A stretch of 46,691 nucleotides of DNA from Pseudomonadota bacterium (GCA_963205305.1 CAUJIC010000003.1:1-46691); one strand, 5' to 3'; numbered from the stretch's first letter, positions 24,772 to 33,096 are shown. Notes: generated from the sequence alone by a model not told the origin. Numbers and translations are program-made.

Positions 24772-25401
24772 TCAGCCGCGCGGAGTCAATGATTGTGTGC
24801 GATGCTTACTGGGCAAATCGGTTTGTAAGCGAGGGTCGAGCGAGGCAAGGCGGGAGGAGGTAACCTCTGGTGGTAATCGAATGTCGACGCGCAATTGGTC
24901 GTAGATGGAGTTGTCCATTGGTTTGTATTCCCCGCCTTTGAGGTTTACGGCAGTTACATATTCCGCTGCCGCTGCAAGGTTGCCACCCTCGGCCTTCAGA
25001 TCACGGAAAATGGCGGTCGAGGCGAGTTCCAGTTGACGCAGTTTGGACATTTCAACGGATTGGCTGTTACTAGCGGCAATCTGGTCGCCAATATTATCGA
25101 AATTGGGTGCACCTTTGCCTTTCATTAAATTGCCGATGACTGCGAATAACAGATAAAAGACATTGGAAAGGCCAAGACCAGACATGACCGAATTATCATG
25201 ATGTTTTAGCTCGGCTTTGGTTATTTGCTCGAGGCGCTTTTTTTCCTCTTCCGTAAGGTCGATGCCTTTTTGCGCTAAGCCCTCATAGATGGTGCCAAAC
25301 TGCACGTGTTCGCTAAAGTTGGTATCCATGCTGCGCGTGGCCGCTGGTTTTGCTGCTGCGGGTGTAGGGTTAGCAGGAGAAGGTGTAGGTGTTTCGGCCA
25401 T
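24772..25401 (-). CDS. Unrecognised protein, 209 aa, with a hydrophobic helix
   Basis: No family recognised. A Pro/Ala-rich N-terminus of about 25 residues precedes a helical, charged domain; a hydrophobic segment near residues 76-92 (LSNVFYLLFAVIGNLM) is probably membrane-inserted or partner-binding. The remainder is helical with a KLRQLELASTAIFRDLKAEG stretch. The C-terminus is basic. The ATG overlaps the stop of the 25401 gene, so translation is coupled. Second gene in the four-gene operon. Confidence 0.65.
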   Translation of the reverse strand: MAETPTPSPANPTPAAAKPAATRSMDTNFSEHVQFGTIYEGLAQKGIDLTEEEKKRLEQITKAELKHHDNSVMSGLGLSNVFYLLFAVIGNLMKGKGAPNFDNIGDQIAASNSQSVEMSKLRQLELASTAIFRDLKAEGGNLAAAAEYVTAVNLKGGEYKPMDNSIYDQLRVDIRLPPEVTSSRLASLDPRLQTDLPSKHRTQSLTPRG

Positions 25402-25895
25402 TATTGGGGTGTCCGCGCGGTGGATGCTAGTGGTTTAGAAGGTAAGGTTTGCCCTTGGGGTGGTGTTGAATCACCGCCAGCGACGCCCGGTGGTAATTGT
25501 GCTTGTTCGGCAGCTAAACGCGCCTTTTCCTTAGCGGCGGCTGGATCTGCGGAGGTTTGTTGTTCGGCAGGGGGTTTAGCACCAGCAGTCGCGGGTTGCT
25601 CTGGGGATGCATCTGCCTTGAGGCCAAGCATATTGTTCAGTCCACTCATTAAGGAGGAGAATAGACTTGCTGCCCATTTGAAAATTTTGCCAAAAAATGA
25701 GGTTTCATCGTTGCCAGCCTTTACAATGGCTTCCTGCGCGTTATCGGCTAAACCTTTGATTGCTGGTGATTCTTTAAGTTTGTCGCCTAACCCGAGGAAT
25801 GGAATGGCATTCGCCATATCAGCGGCTTGGCTGACAAGCCCACCGACAGCCATACTGGCTACTTCTTTAGGGGTTATCTCTGTCTTAAGTGCCAT
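25401..25895 (-). CDS. Unrecognised protein, 164 aa, first gene of a four-gene operon
   Basis: No family recognised. The first 95 residues are hydrophobic and amphipathic (VASMAVGGLVSQAADMANAI, FFGKIFKWAASLFSSLMSGL), the rest is a Pro/Ala/Gln-rich tail with no clear fold. It may sit on the membrane or in a complex. A short leader of about 11 bases with GAGG separates the predicted transcription start from the ATG. It heads the operon with genes 24772, 24241 and 23688, all under one Pho-like promoter, which is back to back with that of the 26051 gene. Confidence 0.65.
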   Translation of the reverse strand: MALKTEITPKEVASMAVGGLVSQAADMANAIPFLGLGDKLKESPAIKGLADNAQEAIVKAGNDETSFFGKIFKWAASLFSSLMSGLNNMLGLKADASPEQPATAGAKPPAEQQTSADPAAAKEKARLAAEQAQLPPGVAGGDSTPPQGQTLPSKPLASTARTPQ

Positions 25896-25912
25896 ATACT
25901 ACCTCATTCCCC

Positions 25913-25958
25913 ACTATAGCAAAGCGCATCCCCTAACAGTATGAAGGTTTTGTGACAA
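25913..25958 (-). promoter_or_regulatory. Pho-box-like promoter of the minus-strand operon
   Basis: On the minus strand TTGTCAC (25952-25958), AAAA, CCTTCAT (25941-25947), then exactly 22 bases to TATAGT (25913-25918), which is preceded by TTTGC. Transcription would start about 11 bases before the 25895 ATG. Confidence 0.78.
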
Positions 25959-25981
25959 TTAGGGGGTGGGCTAACGATAAA

Positions 25982-26027
25982 CCTTCACAAAACTGTCATA
26001 CAATTCCTCCACGTTATCGCGTATAGT
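25982..26027 (+). promoter_or_regulatory. Pho-box-like promoter of the 26051 gene
   Basis: CCTTCAC (25982-25988), AAAA, CTGTCAT (25993-25999), then 22 bases to TATAGT (26022-26027). The stretch CTTCACAAAACTGTCAT is close to the E. coli Pho box. It is divergent from the 25913-25958 promoter with only 23 bases between the two boxes. Confidence 0.78.
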
Positions 26028-26050
26028 GCAAGGTGAAGGAATGTATACGC

Positions 26051-27814
26051 ATGAGCGATAACGGCACAATCATACACAAAGACGAATTGCGCGGCGCAAT
26101 GGATGACGCTACGCGCGCCGGGTTCGAGAAATTTGATGAGGTTAACCGCAGCGGCCAAGGCGAACAAACGGTGAAGCTGTTTGGTATGTTCCCGATGTCG
26201 GCGTCGTTTGCTGGCTTGATCAGCGGTTTCTACAACGAAGGCGCAGCCAAAGTGGGTGCCATTGTAGCGCCCAAAGCCCACGAGATTAGTGCGAACTTAC
26301 TCAGCAAACATACGGGCTTGAAGGGTGCGTCGTTGGCGCGCACTTCGACAGTGGCGGCAGTGACGGCAAACTTTGCGCTTAGTGGCGCGGCGTATTTCAA
26401 CCCGCTGGTTCAATCGTTCAAAGAGCATCGTCAGACATATAAAACACTCGCGCGCTCGATTGCGCCTGTGCTTGAGGATATTCGCGGTGACCACTCGGTG
26501 GGCGCACTGATGTCGATTCGTGCCGAGGATAACGAAATGGTATTCGCGCACCGTAAAGGGATTGCGCTGAAGATGAATGTTGAGAATACGAATAACGTCA
26601 TAAGCCTGCTGATGAACGCCGGTCCCGCGATTTTTGAAACGCAAGATGTGAAGGGTATGTGGAAGGGTGAGCACCTGCCAAGCCACTTGCAGCCCAACAT
26701 TGCGGCGGCACATTCAGGAGCGCAAGCTGCATCGGCACTCGGTGAAAAATCGAAGGAACTGGTCAACTGGGCGATTACCACATTCCGCGTGGGTCGTGGT
26801 TCGATTGCGACGTATATTATGTCGCAAAACGAGCGCAAGCTAGATAAGGTGCGCCGTCCTTATTCCGCGCTTGATATGGTGATGGAGCTAGATAAACAAG
26901 TATCTGGCGACCCCAAGGCGTATGGCTTTACAATGCCGCATGGCCACGAATCCTATCCACTGGATGAATACATTGCGCAAATTATGCGCACGCACCAGAA
27001 GGACATGGCGGATATCAGCGATAAGCACACGGAGATTCGTCAAGCACTCAACGAAGATTTAATGAAGGTTTCTCACAGCCTTGCCGATGCCATCCGCCAT
27101 GGTGAGATGAGCACGCTTTCGTTGGTGCGGTTGATTGGTGAAGGAAAAATTATTAAGAAGCAAGGCCGTGCAATTGCGCCGCTGGATGAAGTGAAACAGC
27201 TGATTAAGAATGCATCGGTGAAGCAGTCGACCTATGTGACGGTTGATCCAGCGGATTACTATAAGGATGCATCGTTCACGCAAGCGCAGTTAAAAACGGC
27301 GCTGAAGGGGCTTGAAGGTAACGAGCGTAACACATTTGCTTCTATGTTTCCAGATTCCGTGCTTGAAGAAGCGGGCATGAGCAGCAAAGACATCAAAGCT
27401 ATGCGCAATGCAACCGCGAAACAATATAACACGATGATCGCTGAGGCGATTATTGGCCTTAACGGCAAATCGGACGATGCACTGAAGGCGATGGGGCTTG
27501 CTGAAAATGAAATCAAGCATGTGCGCGACTCGCACGAAAAATTGATGGAATTAGGCGTGAGCGCGGTGAAAGAGCTAAAAACCAGCGCCACGAACGATAA
27601 TGGCGTGGAGCACTTGTTGGCCAATGCCGTGGTGCATGATGTGAAGTTGCTAGGGCCTATTGTTAAGGATGGCCATAGTAAAATCAGTGATTTGCCAACG
27701 CAGGTCGCCGCCAATGATGAGAAGGTTATTGCCCCTGTAGGGCATGTTGAGCGCCTGAATGTGCGCGAGGCTACCAACGATGACCAGGTTTTGGGTGTCT
27801 CGAACGGTCGCTAG
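26051..27814 (+). CDS. Unrecognised protein, 587 aa, in the island
   Basis: I do not recognise this protein. Near the N-terminus two long hydrophobic stretches (about residues 41-70, with MSASFAGLISGFYNEGAA, and 90-115, with TVAAVTANFALSGAAYF) could form a membrane hairpin. The rest is largely helical and charged, with many Lys/Glu/Asp and few cysteines. AAGGA lies ten bases before the ATG at 26051, giving a 17-base leader; a GTG at 26033 coincides with the predicted transcription start and is less likely. As a long helical protein at the tape-measure position it could be considered a tape measure, but the Pho-type promoter and the soluble, charged C-terminal region argue against that. Confidence 0.65.
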   Translation: MSDNGTIIHKDELRGAMDDATRAGFEKFDEVNRSGQGEQTVKLFGMFPMSASFAGLISGFYNEGAAKVGAIVAPKAHEISANLLSKHTGLKGASLARTSTVAAVTANFALSGAAYFNPLVQSFKEHRQTYKTLARSIAPVLEDIRGDHSVGALMSIRAEDNEMVFAHRKGIALKMNVENTNNVISLLMNAGPAIFETQDVKGMWKGEHLPSHLQPNIAAAHSGAQAASALGEKSKELVNWAITTFRVGRGSIATYIMSQNERKLDKVRRPYSALDMVMELDKQVSGDPKAYGFTMPHGHESYPLDEYIAQIMRTHQKDMADISDKHTEIRQALNEDLMKVSHSLADAIRHGEMSTLSLVRLIGEGKIIKKQGRAIAPLDEVKQLIKNASVKQSTYVTVDPADYYKDASFTQAQLKTALKGLEGNERNTFASMFPDSVLEEAGMSSKDIKAMRNATAKQYNTMIAEAIIGLNGKSDDALKAMGLAENEIKHVRDSHEKLMELGVSAVKELKTSATNDNGVEHLLANAVVHDVKLLGPIVKDGHSKISDLPTQVAANDEKVIAPVGHVERLNVREATNDDQVLGVSNGR

Positions 27815-27834
27815 TGCGCCTAATTTCCTGTTGA

Positions 27835-27880
27835 TTGTCATAAAAGCTTCACACTTCTTGTGCCCTTGATTTGCTATTAT
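27835..27880 (+). promoter_or_regulatory. Pho-box-like promoter of the 27887 gene
   Basis: TTGTCAT (27835-27841), AAAA, GCTTCAC (27846-27852), 22 bases, then TATTAT (27875-27880) preceded by TTTGC. The ATG at 27887 is seven bases after the -10, i.e. at the expected transcription start. Confidence 0.78.
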
Positions 27881-27886
27881 TTATCT

Positions 27887-29251
27887 ATGGAACAAGGTTT
27901 TACTGCATCCGAATTTGCCCCATCGGCCGCCGCTGAAAAAGCGCAGTCGGCGATGAGTCGCGCAACGCGTGGTGGCCATGCCCCTAAAACACCGCATAAT
28001 CCTGAGGCGGCTCATTCTGCTGCCGAGGCAATGACCAAGGGCGTTTCGCTTTATGGTGATGTAGCCAAAGGCGAGCGCAAAGCAGAAGAGGCCATGCGCG
28101 GTGTGCAAAGCAAATTGATGATGCCTGGCATGCTTCAGTTCGGTGGTATGATTGCCGCGACGCCGTTGATGTGGGTAGCTGGCAAAGTGAAATTACCGAA
28201 AGTAAAAGCAGTGATTGGCTCGGTGCTGAAGGCAACCAGCACCGCGCTGGATACTACAAAAATTACCGAACTTGGCCAGTTGCCAGCGAATTACATGAAC
28301 GCGGTTGCAGAGCAAGCGAAGGAAGCAGGCGTGGCGACGTGGGAAGCATCGGCTGCGGCAAAATCGGTATCGTTAAAAGTGAGTGGCGCAGCAGCGCAAG
28401 GTAAAGCCGCTGAATTTGCCAAGCCACTGACGGGCGCAATTTCAGGCGCATTCGAGAAGCTTGGCCAATCGAGCTTTGTGAAAGCATTGCCCTCCGTGGT
28501 GAAATCCTCGCTGGGCAAGGTTCGTGGCGCTTCGGTGTTTCAAGTGTTGATGACTGCTGGCGTGGCCGTAGGTATGGGCGCCACCTTGGTCGGTTCGCGC
28601 GCCGAGAAAAAAGAGACCAAAGTAGCATTTGATAATTTAGTGGCCGATATGGGTGGCGACGCTAATAGCCCCTTCGCGAAGGCGGTGCAAAAAACCTACA
28701 CCCAAAAGAAAAAATGGGGCGTAGGGAAAACGGGCCTCGAACTTGCAGGTGGCGTACTTGAAGGTGTGATGTGGGCTAAGCCAGGATTTGGTGGCATGGG
28801 CATGATGGGCGCTATGATGGTGCCACAGATTTGCCAAAGCCTTGTCCCTGATAGCCCAACACTTGGTGCCCATGCAGCGCTCGCAAAAGCGGACGCAGGC
28901 GAATTGAAAATTGACGCTGCTGCACGCGCCGAATTGTGGAAGCAGATGATTGTAATTGTGCCGAACGTTGCAGCAAATGGCGGTGAATATAACCGACTGA
29001 CGGCACCGATAGCTAAAGAGATGGTTGCGCGTAATTTTACTGCCAAGCAAGGTGTGCAACTGCTGAGCGATGAAGCTGCGTTCATGAAGTTTGCGGGTGA
29101 AGTTTCGGCCAAGCAGCCAGCCGTTGCTAAGTCAGTGACGCTAGATAGCAAAGTAGCGGCAAAACCTATAGCCAATGCGCCGAGTCTAAAGATAGCAGGT
29201 ACGAAGATGCACCAAGGCACCGTGGTTGAGAATCAGCGGCAAGTCGGATAA
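27887..29251 (+). CDS. Unrecognised Ala/Lys-rich membrane-associated protein, 454 aa, leaderless
   Basis: No family recognised. The protein is Ala-, Gly-, Lys- and Val-rich, with hydrophobic stretches at about residues 86-103 (FGGMIAATPLMWVAG), 222-240 (FQVLMTAGVAVGMGATLVGS) and around 302-322 (MGMMGAMMVPQICQSL). Amphipathic helices fill the rest. No enzyme motif. The frame is open from 27860, but the ATG at 27887 is chosen because the -10 ends seven bases upstream, so the start codon opens the mRNA and no SD is needed. One of three consecutive plus-strand island genes that each have their own Pho-like promoter. Confidence 0.65.
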   Translation: MEQGFTASEFAPSAAAEKAQSAMSRATRGGHAPKTPHNPEAAHSAAEAMTKGVSLYGDVAKGERKAEEAMRGVQSKLMMPGMLQFGGMIAATPLMWVAGKVKLPKVKAVIGSVLKATSTALDTTKITELGQLPANYMNAVAEQAKEAGVATWEASAAAKSVSLKVSGAAAQGKAAEFAKPLTGAISGAFEKLGQSSFVKALPSVVKSSLGKVRGASVFQVLMTAGVAVGMGATLVGSRAEKKETKVAFDNLVADMGGDANSPFAKAVQKTYTQKKKWGVGKTGLELAGGVLEGVMWAKPGFGGMGMMGAMMVPQICQSLVPDSPTLGAHAALAKADAGELKIDAAARAELWKQMIVIVPNVAANGGEYNRLTAPIAKEMVARNFTAKQGVQLLSDEAAFMKFAGEVSAKQPAVAKSVTLDSKVAAKPIANAPSLKIAGTKMHQGTVVENQRQVG

Positions 29252-29327
29252 GCAATTGAAATACAATTAGTTAATTGGTGCACGCAGAGTCCTAAAAGCG
29301 GCGCTACCGATGGGGATAAATCCCAAA

Positions 29328-29372
29328 TTGTCATGAAAGCTTCACAAAACTTCTCATCGGATATGTTAGAAT
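29328..29372 (+). promoter_or_regulatory. Pho-box-like promoter with three half-sites, 29379 gene
   Basis: TTGTCAT (29328-29334), GAAA, GCTTCAC (29339-29345), AAAA, CTTCTCA (29350-29356), each 11 bases from the next. A -10 TAGAAT (29367-29372) lies 21 bases after the second and 10 bases after the third half-site, the latter the classical Pho spacing. The ATG at 29379 is seven bases after the -10. Confidence 0.78.
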
Positions 29373-29378
29373 TCTAGT

Positions 29379-30452
29379 ATGAGCAAAACCTTGCAAAAAC
29401 AGACTGACGTGCCGCAGACCATTAATGGACAGAGTGTCTATCGTGGGATGATGCCTAAGCGCGAGGGGAGAACAGTTTTAAAAGGTAGCCTTGTCGCCGT
29501 CAGCGTTGGTCTTGGGCTTGTTGGGGCATTATCGTCATTCGTTCCAGTGCTGGGTAACTGGCTTGCAGCGCCAGTATTGAATACCTCATCGCACCTTGTC
29601 GATCGCATCAAGAATGGTGTGGAGTCGACGGACGAACTTAAGTTCCGTGCGAAATATTACAGCCCACAGATTTTTAAAACGCTGGGCATCAAGGCGCGTG
29701 AAGGCAAAGTTGCCGATGTGGATCTTTTTAAACAGGCGGCGGCCATTAATCCAGAATTGTCTAAACTCTACAACGCACCAATCAAGAAGAAGGAAAACGA
29801 GAACCGCTCTTCGCTGCTCACCAATGGCGGCATTATGGCTGCTGGGGCATTGATTCCTGGTGGTGGTGCGGTCGCTGCCGTTGGCACAGCAGGTAAGCAT
29901 GCAATCGAGGCGGCAGAAACACTCAAAGGCGTGAAGAGTGTCGCGCAGGTTGCAAAAAGCGGTCTGCAAACTATGGCAACGATAGGCGGCGGGTATGCTG
30001 GAGGCGCGATTGCCAAAGCCATTGGTGGCGATGTGGTTGATCCGCAGGAATTGTTGGAAGGTATTCATACCACGATATTGGAAGCCAAAGGACGCGGCAT
30101 GAATATGCGCGAAGTGGTCTCGCCAGAGCTTGTGTTCATGCTCCGCGTATCGCAAGACGAAAAATTAGCTGGTCAGATTAAGGAAAACTATAAGAAGCCA
30201 TTCCATAAAATGAATGAGGCCGAGCAAAAGCAAGTGATGAGCGCATTCCCCGCGCTGGCCAATGCAGCTGCAAGCGAAGCTTATGCAGTAGCGAATGATA
30301 TTCTGCCTGTTCAGGAATTGGGCGCAAGCAAGCCTAATTTAAATGCCGCTGCCAGCCAATATGCTGTTGGTGGACGCAATGGCTCGTTTGCGTCGCGTCT
30401 ACAAGCCAATCGTGCCGCTGCTTCGCAACAAGGGTTGGGCGCAACGGTTTAG
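29379..30452 (+). CDS. Unrecognised membrane-associated protein, 357 aa, leaderless
   Basis: No family recognised. It has a hydrophobic segment at residues 35-60 (LVAVSVGLGLVGALSSFV), then a charged region, then a long Gly/Ala-rich stretch at about residues 145-215 (GIMAAGALIPGGGAVAAVG) with the composition of a membrane-inserting or glycine-zipper segment, and a soluble helical C-terminus. The start codon coincides with the predicted transcription start and no SD is seen. An intrinsic terminator follows, so the downstream tail genes are not part of this transcript. Confidence 0.65.
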   Translation: MSKTLQKQTDVPQTINGQSVYRGMMPKREGRTVLKGSLVAVSVGLGLVGALSSFVPVLGNWLAAPVLNTSSHLVDRIKNGVESTDELKFRAKYYSPQIFKTLGIKAREGKVADVDLFKQAAAINPELSKLYNAPIKKKENENRSSLLTNGGIMAAGALIPGGGAVAAVGTAGKHAIEAAETLKGVKSVAQVAKSGLQTMATIGGGYAGGAIAKAIGGDVVDPQELLEGIHTTILEAKGRGMNMREVVSPELVFMLRVSQDEKLAGQIKENYKKPFHKMNEAEQKQVMSAFPALANAAASEAYAVANDILPVQELGASKPNLNAAASQYAVGGRNGSFASRLQANRAAASQQGLGATV

Positions 30453-30478
30453 CCAAACACACCCAGAATAAAAATTCA

Positions 30479-30510
30479 AAGCCGCCCGCATCTCGCGAGG
30501 CGGCTTTTTT
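30479..30510 (+). terminator. Intrinsic terminator after the 29379 gene
   Basis: Stem AAGCCGCC (30479-30486) and GGCGGCTT (30499-30506), 12-base loop, followed by a T run and AATTT. It separates the island from the tail module that begins at 30549. Confidence 0.88.
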
Positions 30511-30548
30511 AATTTAGCCCCAAAACTCCGCAACGATAAGGATTCGCC

Positions 30549-31148
30549 ATGGCATTTGTAGAAGTGCAGTTCCCGAATGATATTAGCTATGGCTCCTCGG
30601 GTGGGCCAGAATATGCTACCGATATTGTGGCAAGTGTGAGTGGCTATGAGCAACGCAACATTAATTGGGAGCAGGCCCGCGCGCGCTTTAATGTGGCACA
30701 TGGTGTGAAGACGAAGGCACAACTCGATGCACTCATCGCATTCTTTCGCGCACGTAAAGGGCGGGCGCATGGGTTTCGATTTAAGGATTGGACGGATTAT
30801 CAGGCGACGAATGAAACGCTTGGCACGGGCAATGGCACGCAGACGCAATTCCAACTCGTGAAGCGTTATGCGAGCGGGAGTGTGACCGAACTCCGCACCA
30901 TTGTAAAACCTGTGGCGGGTACGGTGCAGATATATAAAAGCGGCGTGCTGCAAACTAGCGGGCTGAGTGTGGATACAACAACGGGGGTGGTGACGTTTAC
31001 CGCCGCGCCAACCATAGGGCAGGTGGTTACTGCGAATTTTCAGTTCGATGTGCCAGTGCGGTTCGATACGGATAAATTATCCGCCTCACTCGATGCGTAT
31101 GGGGTGCATTCGTGGCAGGATATTGCCCTTATCGAAGTGAGGGGTTAG
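30549..31148 (+). CDS. DUF2460 tail protein (RcGTA g12-like)
   Basis: A 199-residue DUF2460 protein, a distal tail component of GTAs and related siphophages. The FVEVQFPNDISYGSSGGPEY opening, the ARFNVAHGVKTKAQLDALIA stretch, FFRARKGRAHGFRFKDWTDY and the closing ASLDAYGVHSWQDIALIEV are the family signature. AAGGA lies six bases upstream of the ATG. First gene of the tail-tip module; the next genes follow with two-base or short gaps. Confidence 0.93.
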   Translation: MAFVEVQFPNDISYGSSGGPEYATDIVASVSGYEQRNINWEQARARFNVAHGVKTKAQLDALIAFFRARKGRAHGFRFKDWTDYQATNETLGTGNGTQTQFQLVKRYASGSVTELRTIVKPVAGTVQIYKSGVLQTSGLSVDTTTGVVTFTAAPTIGQVVTANFQFDVPVRFDTDKLSASLDAYGVHSWQDIALIEVRG

Positions 31149-31150
31149 CC

Positions 31151-31999
31151 ATGCAAAATCTACCAACGGCTTTAGCGACGCACCTTTCGCAAGAGGTGAC
31201 GACACTTGCCCACTGTTGGAGCATCAAGCGCAAAGATGGTGTGACGCTCTATTTTACTAGCCATGATTTTAATGTGGTGGTGGATGGCCATACCTATAAG
31301 GCTGCCGATAGCATGAGCGTAAGTGCGGTTTCATCGCAGGCGGGGTTGACTGTCGATAACCTCGAATTTGAAGGAATGCTCAGTTCGGCGGCCATTACGG
31401 AGGAAGATATTCTCAGTGGCAGATATGACCATGCAGAAATAACGATTTTCATGGTCAACTATGCCGACCCTGCGATGGGAAAATTGCACCTGAAAACTGG
31501 TTGGCTAGGCGAAGTGACCATCCAAGGCGGCCAATTTGTTGCCGAGATGCGTGGGCTGACCGCGCGCCTGCAACAGGTGATTGGTGAAGTTTACACGAGT
31601 GGTTGCAGAGCCACGCTTGGCGATGCGCGCTGCAAGGTGAACCTTGCGAGTTATACCTTTACGGGGAGTGTGACGGCGACAGAAGCCGCCTATGCGTTCA
31701 AGGACAGCACCAAAGCACAGGCCAATGGGTATTTTGCAGATGGCGTGGTAAAGTTTACCAGCGGCGCGAATAATGGATTGAGTATGGAAGTACGCGATTT
31801 TAGCGCGGGGCGATTCAGCCTGTTTTTGCCCATGCCCAATAGCATTGCGCTGGGGGATAGCTTCACCGTGAGCGCGGGCTGTGATAAGCAGTTTGATACA
31901 TGCATTGCGCGGTTTAGTAATGCACTGAATTTCCGTGGGGAGCCGCATGTTCCAGGCACGGACAAGGTTTTGGAGACTTCGGCAACGCGTAGCCTATAA
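31151..31999 (+). CDS. DUF2163 tail protein (RcGTA g13-like)
   Basis: A 282-residue DUF2163 protein of the tail-tip/baseplate hub region. Typical features are the start with THLSQEVTTLAHCWSIKRKDG, the central YTSGCRATLGDARCKVNLA and the C-terminal FSAGCDKQFDTCIARFSNAL region with FRGEPHVPG, which carry the conserved cysteines of this family. ATG 31151 is two bases after the g12-like stop. Confidence 0.93.
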   Translation: MQNLPTALATHLSQEVTTLAHCWSIKRKDGVTLYFTSHDFNVVVDGHTYKAADSMSVSAVSSQAGLTVDNLEFEGMLSSAAITEEDILSGRYDHAEITIFMVNYADPAMGKLHLKTGWLGEVTIQGGQFVAEMRGLTARLQQVIGEVYTSGCRATLGDARCKVNLASYTFTGSVTATEAAYAFKDSTKAQANGYFADGVVKFTSGANNGLSMEVRDFSAGRFSLFLPMPNSIALGDSFTVSAGCDKQFDTCIARFSNALNFRGEPHVPGTDKVLETSATRSL

Positions 32000-32040
32000 C
32001 TAAGGTTGCAACTAGGCCGCGCATCGCGCATGATAGGGGC

Positions 32041-32202
32041 ATGTTGATCTTTACCATCCTGCAGGGGTTATCGTCGGGTTTGCGTGTACACGAAAGCCCA
32101 CTCTACCGTTATCCGTACCGTTCGGCGGAGGAGGCATTCAGGGGCGATGCAAAAAAAGTCTATCAGGATGTGCAAACGAGCTGGGAGCGTGGCCATGAAT
32201 GA
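32041..32202 (+). CDS. Small protein, 53 aa, overlapping the DUF2335 gene
   Basis: A 53-codon frame with AGGGGC just before the ATG. The product MLIFTILQGLSSGLRVHESP continues with an aromatic/charged part and ends in TSWERGHE. Its last eight bases overlap the start of the next gene (ATG 32195), which suggests translational coupling. Protein-like composition, but no homologue recognised. Confidence is limited by its length. Confidence 0.5.
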   Translation: MLIFTILQGLSSGLRVHESPLYRYPYRSAEEAFRGDAKKVYQDVQTSWERGHE

Positions 32203-32623
32203 TAATTTTTCGCGTCGTCCGCAGGCAAAAAAGGCACCTGAAGGATTGCCATCGCCTGAGATATTAGAGGCATATGATACGGTGATGCCAGGCGCTGGTT
32301 TGCGTATTATCGATATGTTTGAGCGCGAACAAATGCACCGCCATGCATGGGAAAAGCGCGCGCTGAAGGTACATCAAGTTTCGACGATTCTTGGCCAGTT
32401 GCTTGGCTTTGTGATTGCCATCGCGATTTTTGGATCGGCGACGGTGATTGGTCTGCATGGTGATTCAACATCCGCCGCAATGATTTGGGTGTTTGGTATG
32501 GCCATTGTAACTATGGCTGCTGTGGTGTGGTGGTATGCTAAAAGCCTAGGCCAGCGGCCATTGTTTGCACGCCCAGCGATGCGGACAAATTTCCGCCCCG
32601 AGAAAAATTCGCAAGGCGAATAA
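32195..32623 (+). CDS. DUF2335-like membrane protein
   Basis: A 142-residue protein of the DUF2335 type: a polar N-terminus with LPSPEILEAYDTVMPGAGLRI, the EREQMHRHAWEKRALK helix, and two hydrophobic segments near residues 76-97 and 103-122 forming a membrane hairpin. ATG 32195 has GGGAG eight bases upstream; the frame is open to 32084 but overlaps the 53-aa frame. Such proteins are common as cargo near phage-related loci, function unknown. It lies inside the GTA-like tail module between g13-like and g14-like genes. Confidence 0.75.
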   Translation: MNDNFSRRPQAKKAPEGLPSPEILEAYDTVMPGAGLRIIDMFEREQMHRHAWEKRALKVHQVSTILGQLLGFVIAIAIFGSATVIGLHGDSTSAAMIWVFGMAIVTMAAVVWWYAKSLGQRPLFARPAMRTNFRPEKNSQGE

Positions 32624-32646
32624 CCCCACTTTTATTGGAATAATGT

Positions 32647-33096
32647 ATGACAACTCCACACGAGGTGATCGCGTGCGCGCGGCAATTTTCTGGCGTGCGT
32701 TTCGCGCATCAGGGGCGCAGTGTTGCAGGGCTGGATTGCCTTGGCTTGTTGCTGATAACAGCGAAAACGCTTGGTTTGCAGTTCGAGGGCGTTGGCGTGG
32801 AAGCTTTCGATGTACCGCATTATGGCACACGCCCTGATGCCATGCTGCTAAGAAAAAAACTAGATACCCATTTGCACGCAATAGAAAAAAATGAAGTGCG
32901 CGAGGCAGATATTGTGCTGCTGAAAATTGACGGAATGCCACAACACCTTGCGCTGCTAACAGATTACCCAATGACGCAGGAGCTTGGGATGATCCATGCC
33001 TATGCCCCTGCGCGCGAAGTGGTCGAGCATCGCTACGACGAACATTGGCAGCGCAACACCTATCGCGCTTACCGTTTACCGCAGTTGGCGCATTAG
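32647..33096 (+). CDS. NlpC/P60-type peptidase (RcGTA g14-like)
   Basis: A 149-residue NlpC/P60 cysteine peptidase of the phage tail-tip type, used to open the cell wall during DNA delivery. The catalytic Cys is in GLDCLGL near residue 30, and the His in PQHLALL near residue 100. Flanking genes are the g13-like and g15-like proteins, as in RcGTA. Confidence 0.92.
   Translation: MTTPHEVIACARQFSGVRFAHQGRSVAGLDCLGLLLITAKTLGLQFEGVGVEAFDVPHYGTRPDAMLLRKKLDTHLHAIEKNEVREADIVLLKIDGMPQHLALLTDYPMTQELGMIHAYAPAREVVEHRYDEHWQRNTYRAYRLPQLAH

Noticed and set aside
26051..27814. Tape measure assignment for the 587-aa protein
   Set aside because: Possible by position and helicity, but the membrane hairpin near its start, charged soluble part and Pho-type promoter shared with non-phage genes make it unlikely; left unassigned.
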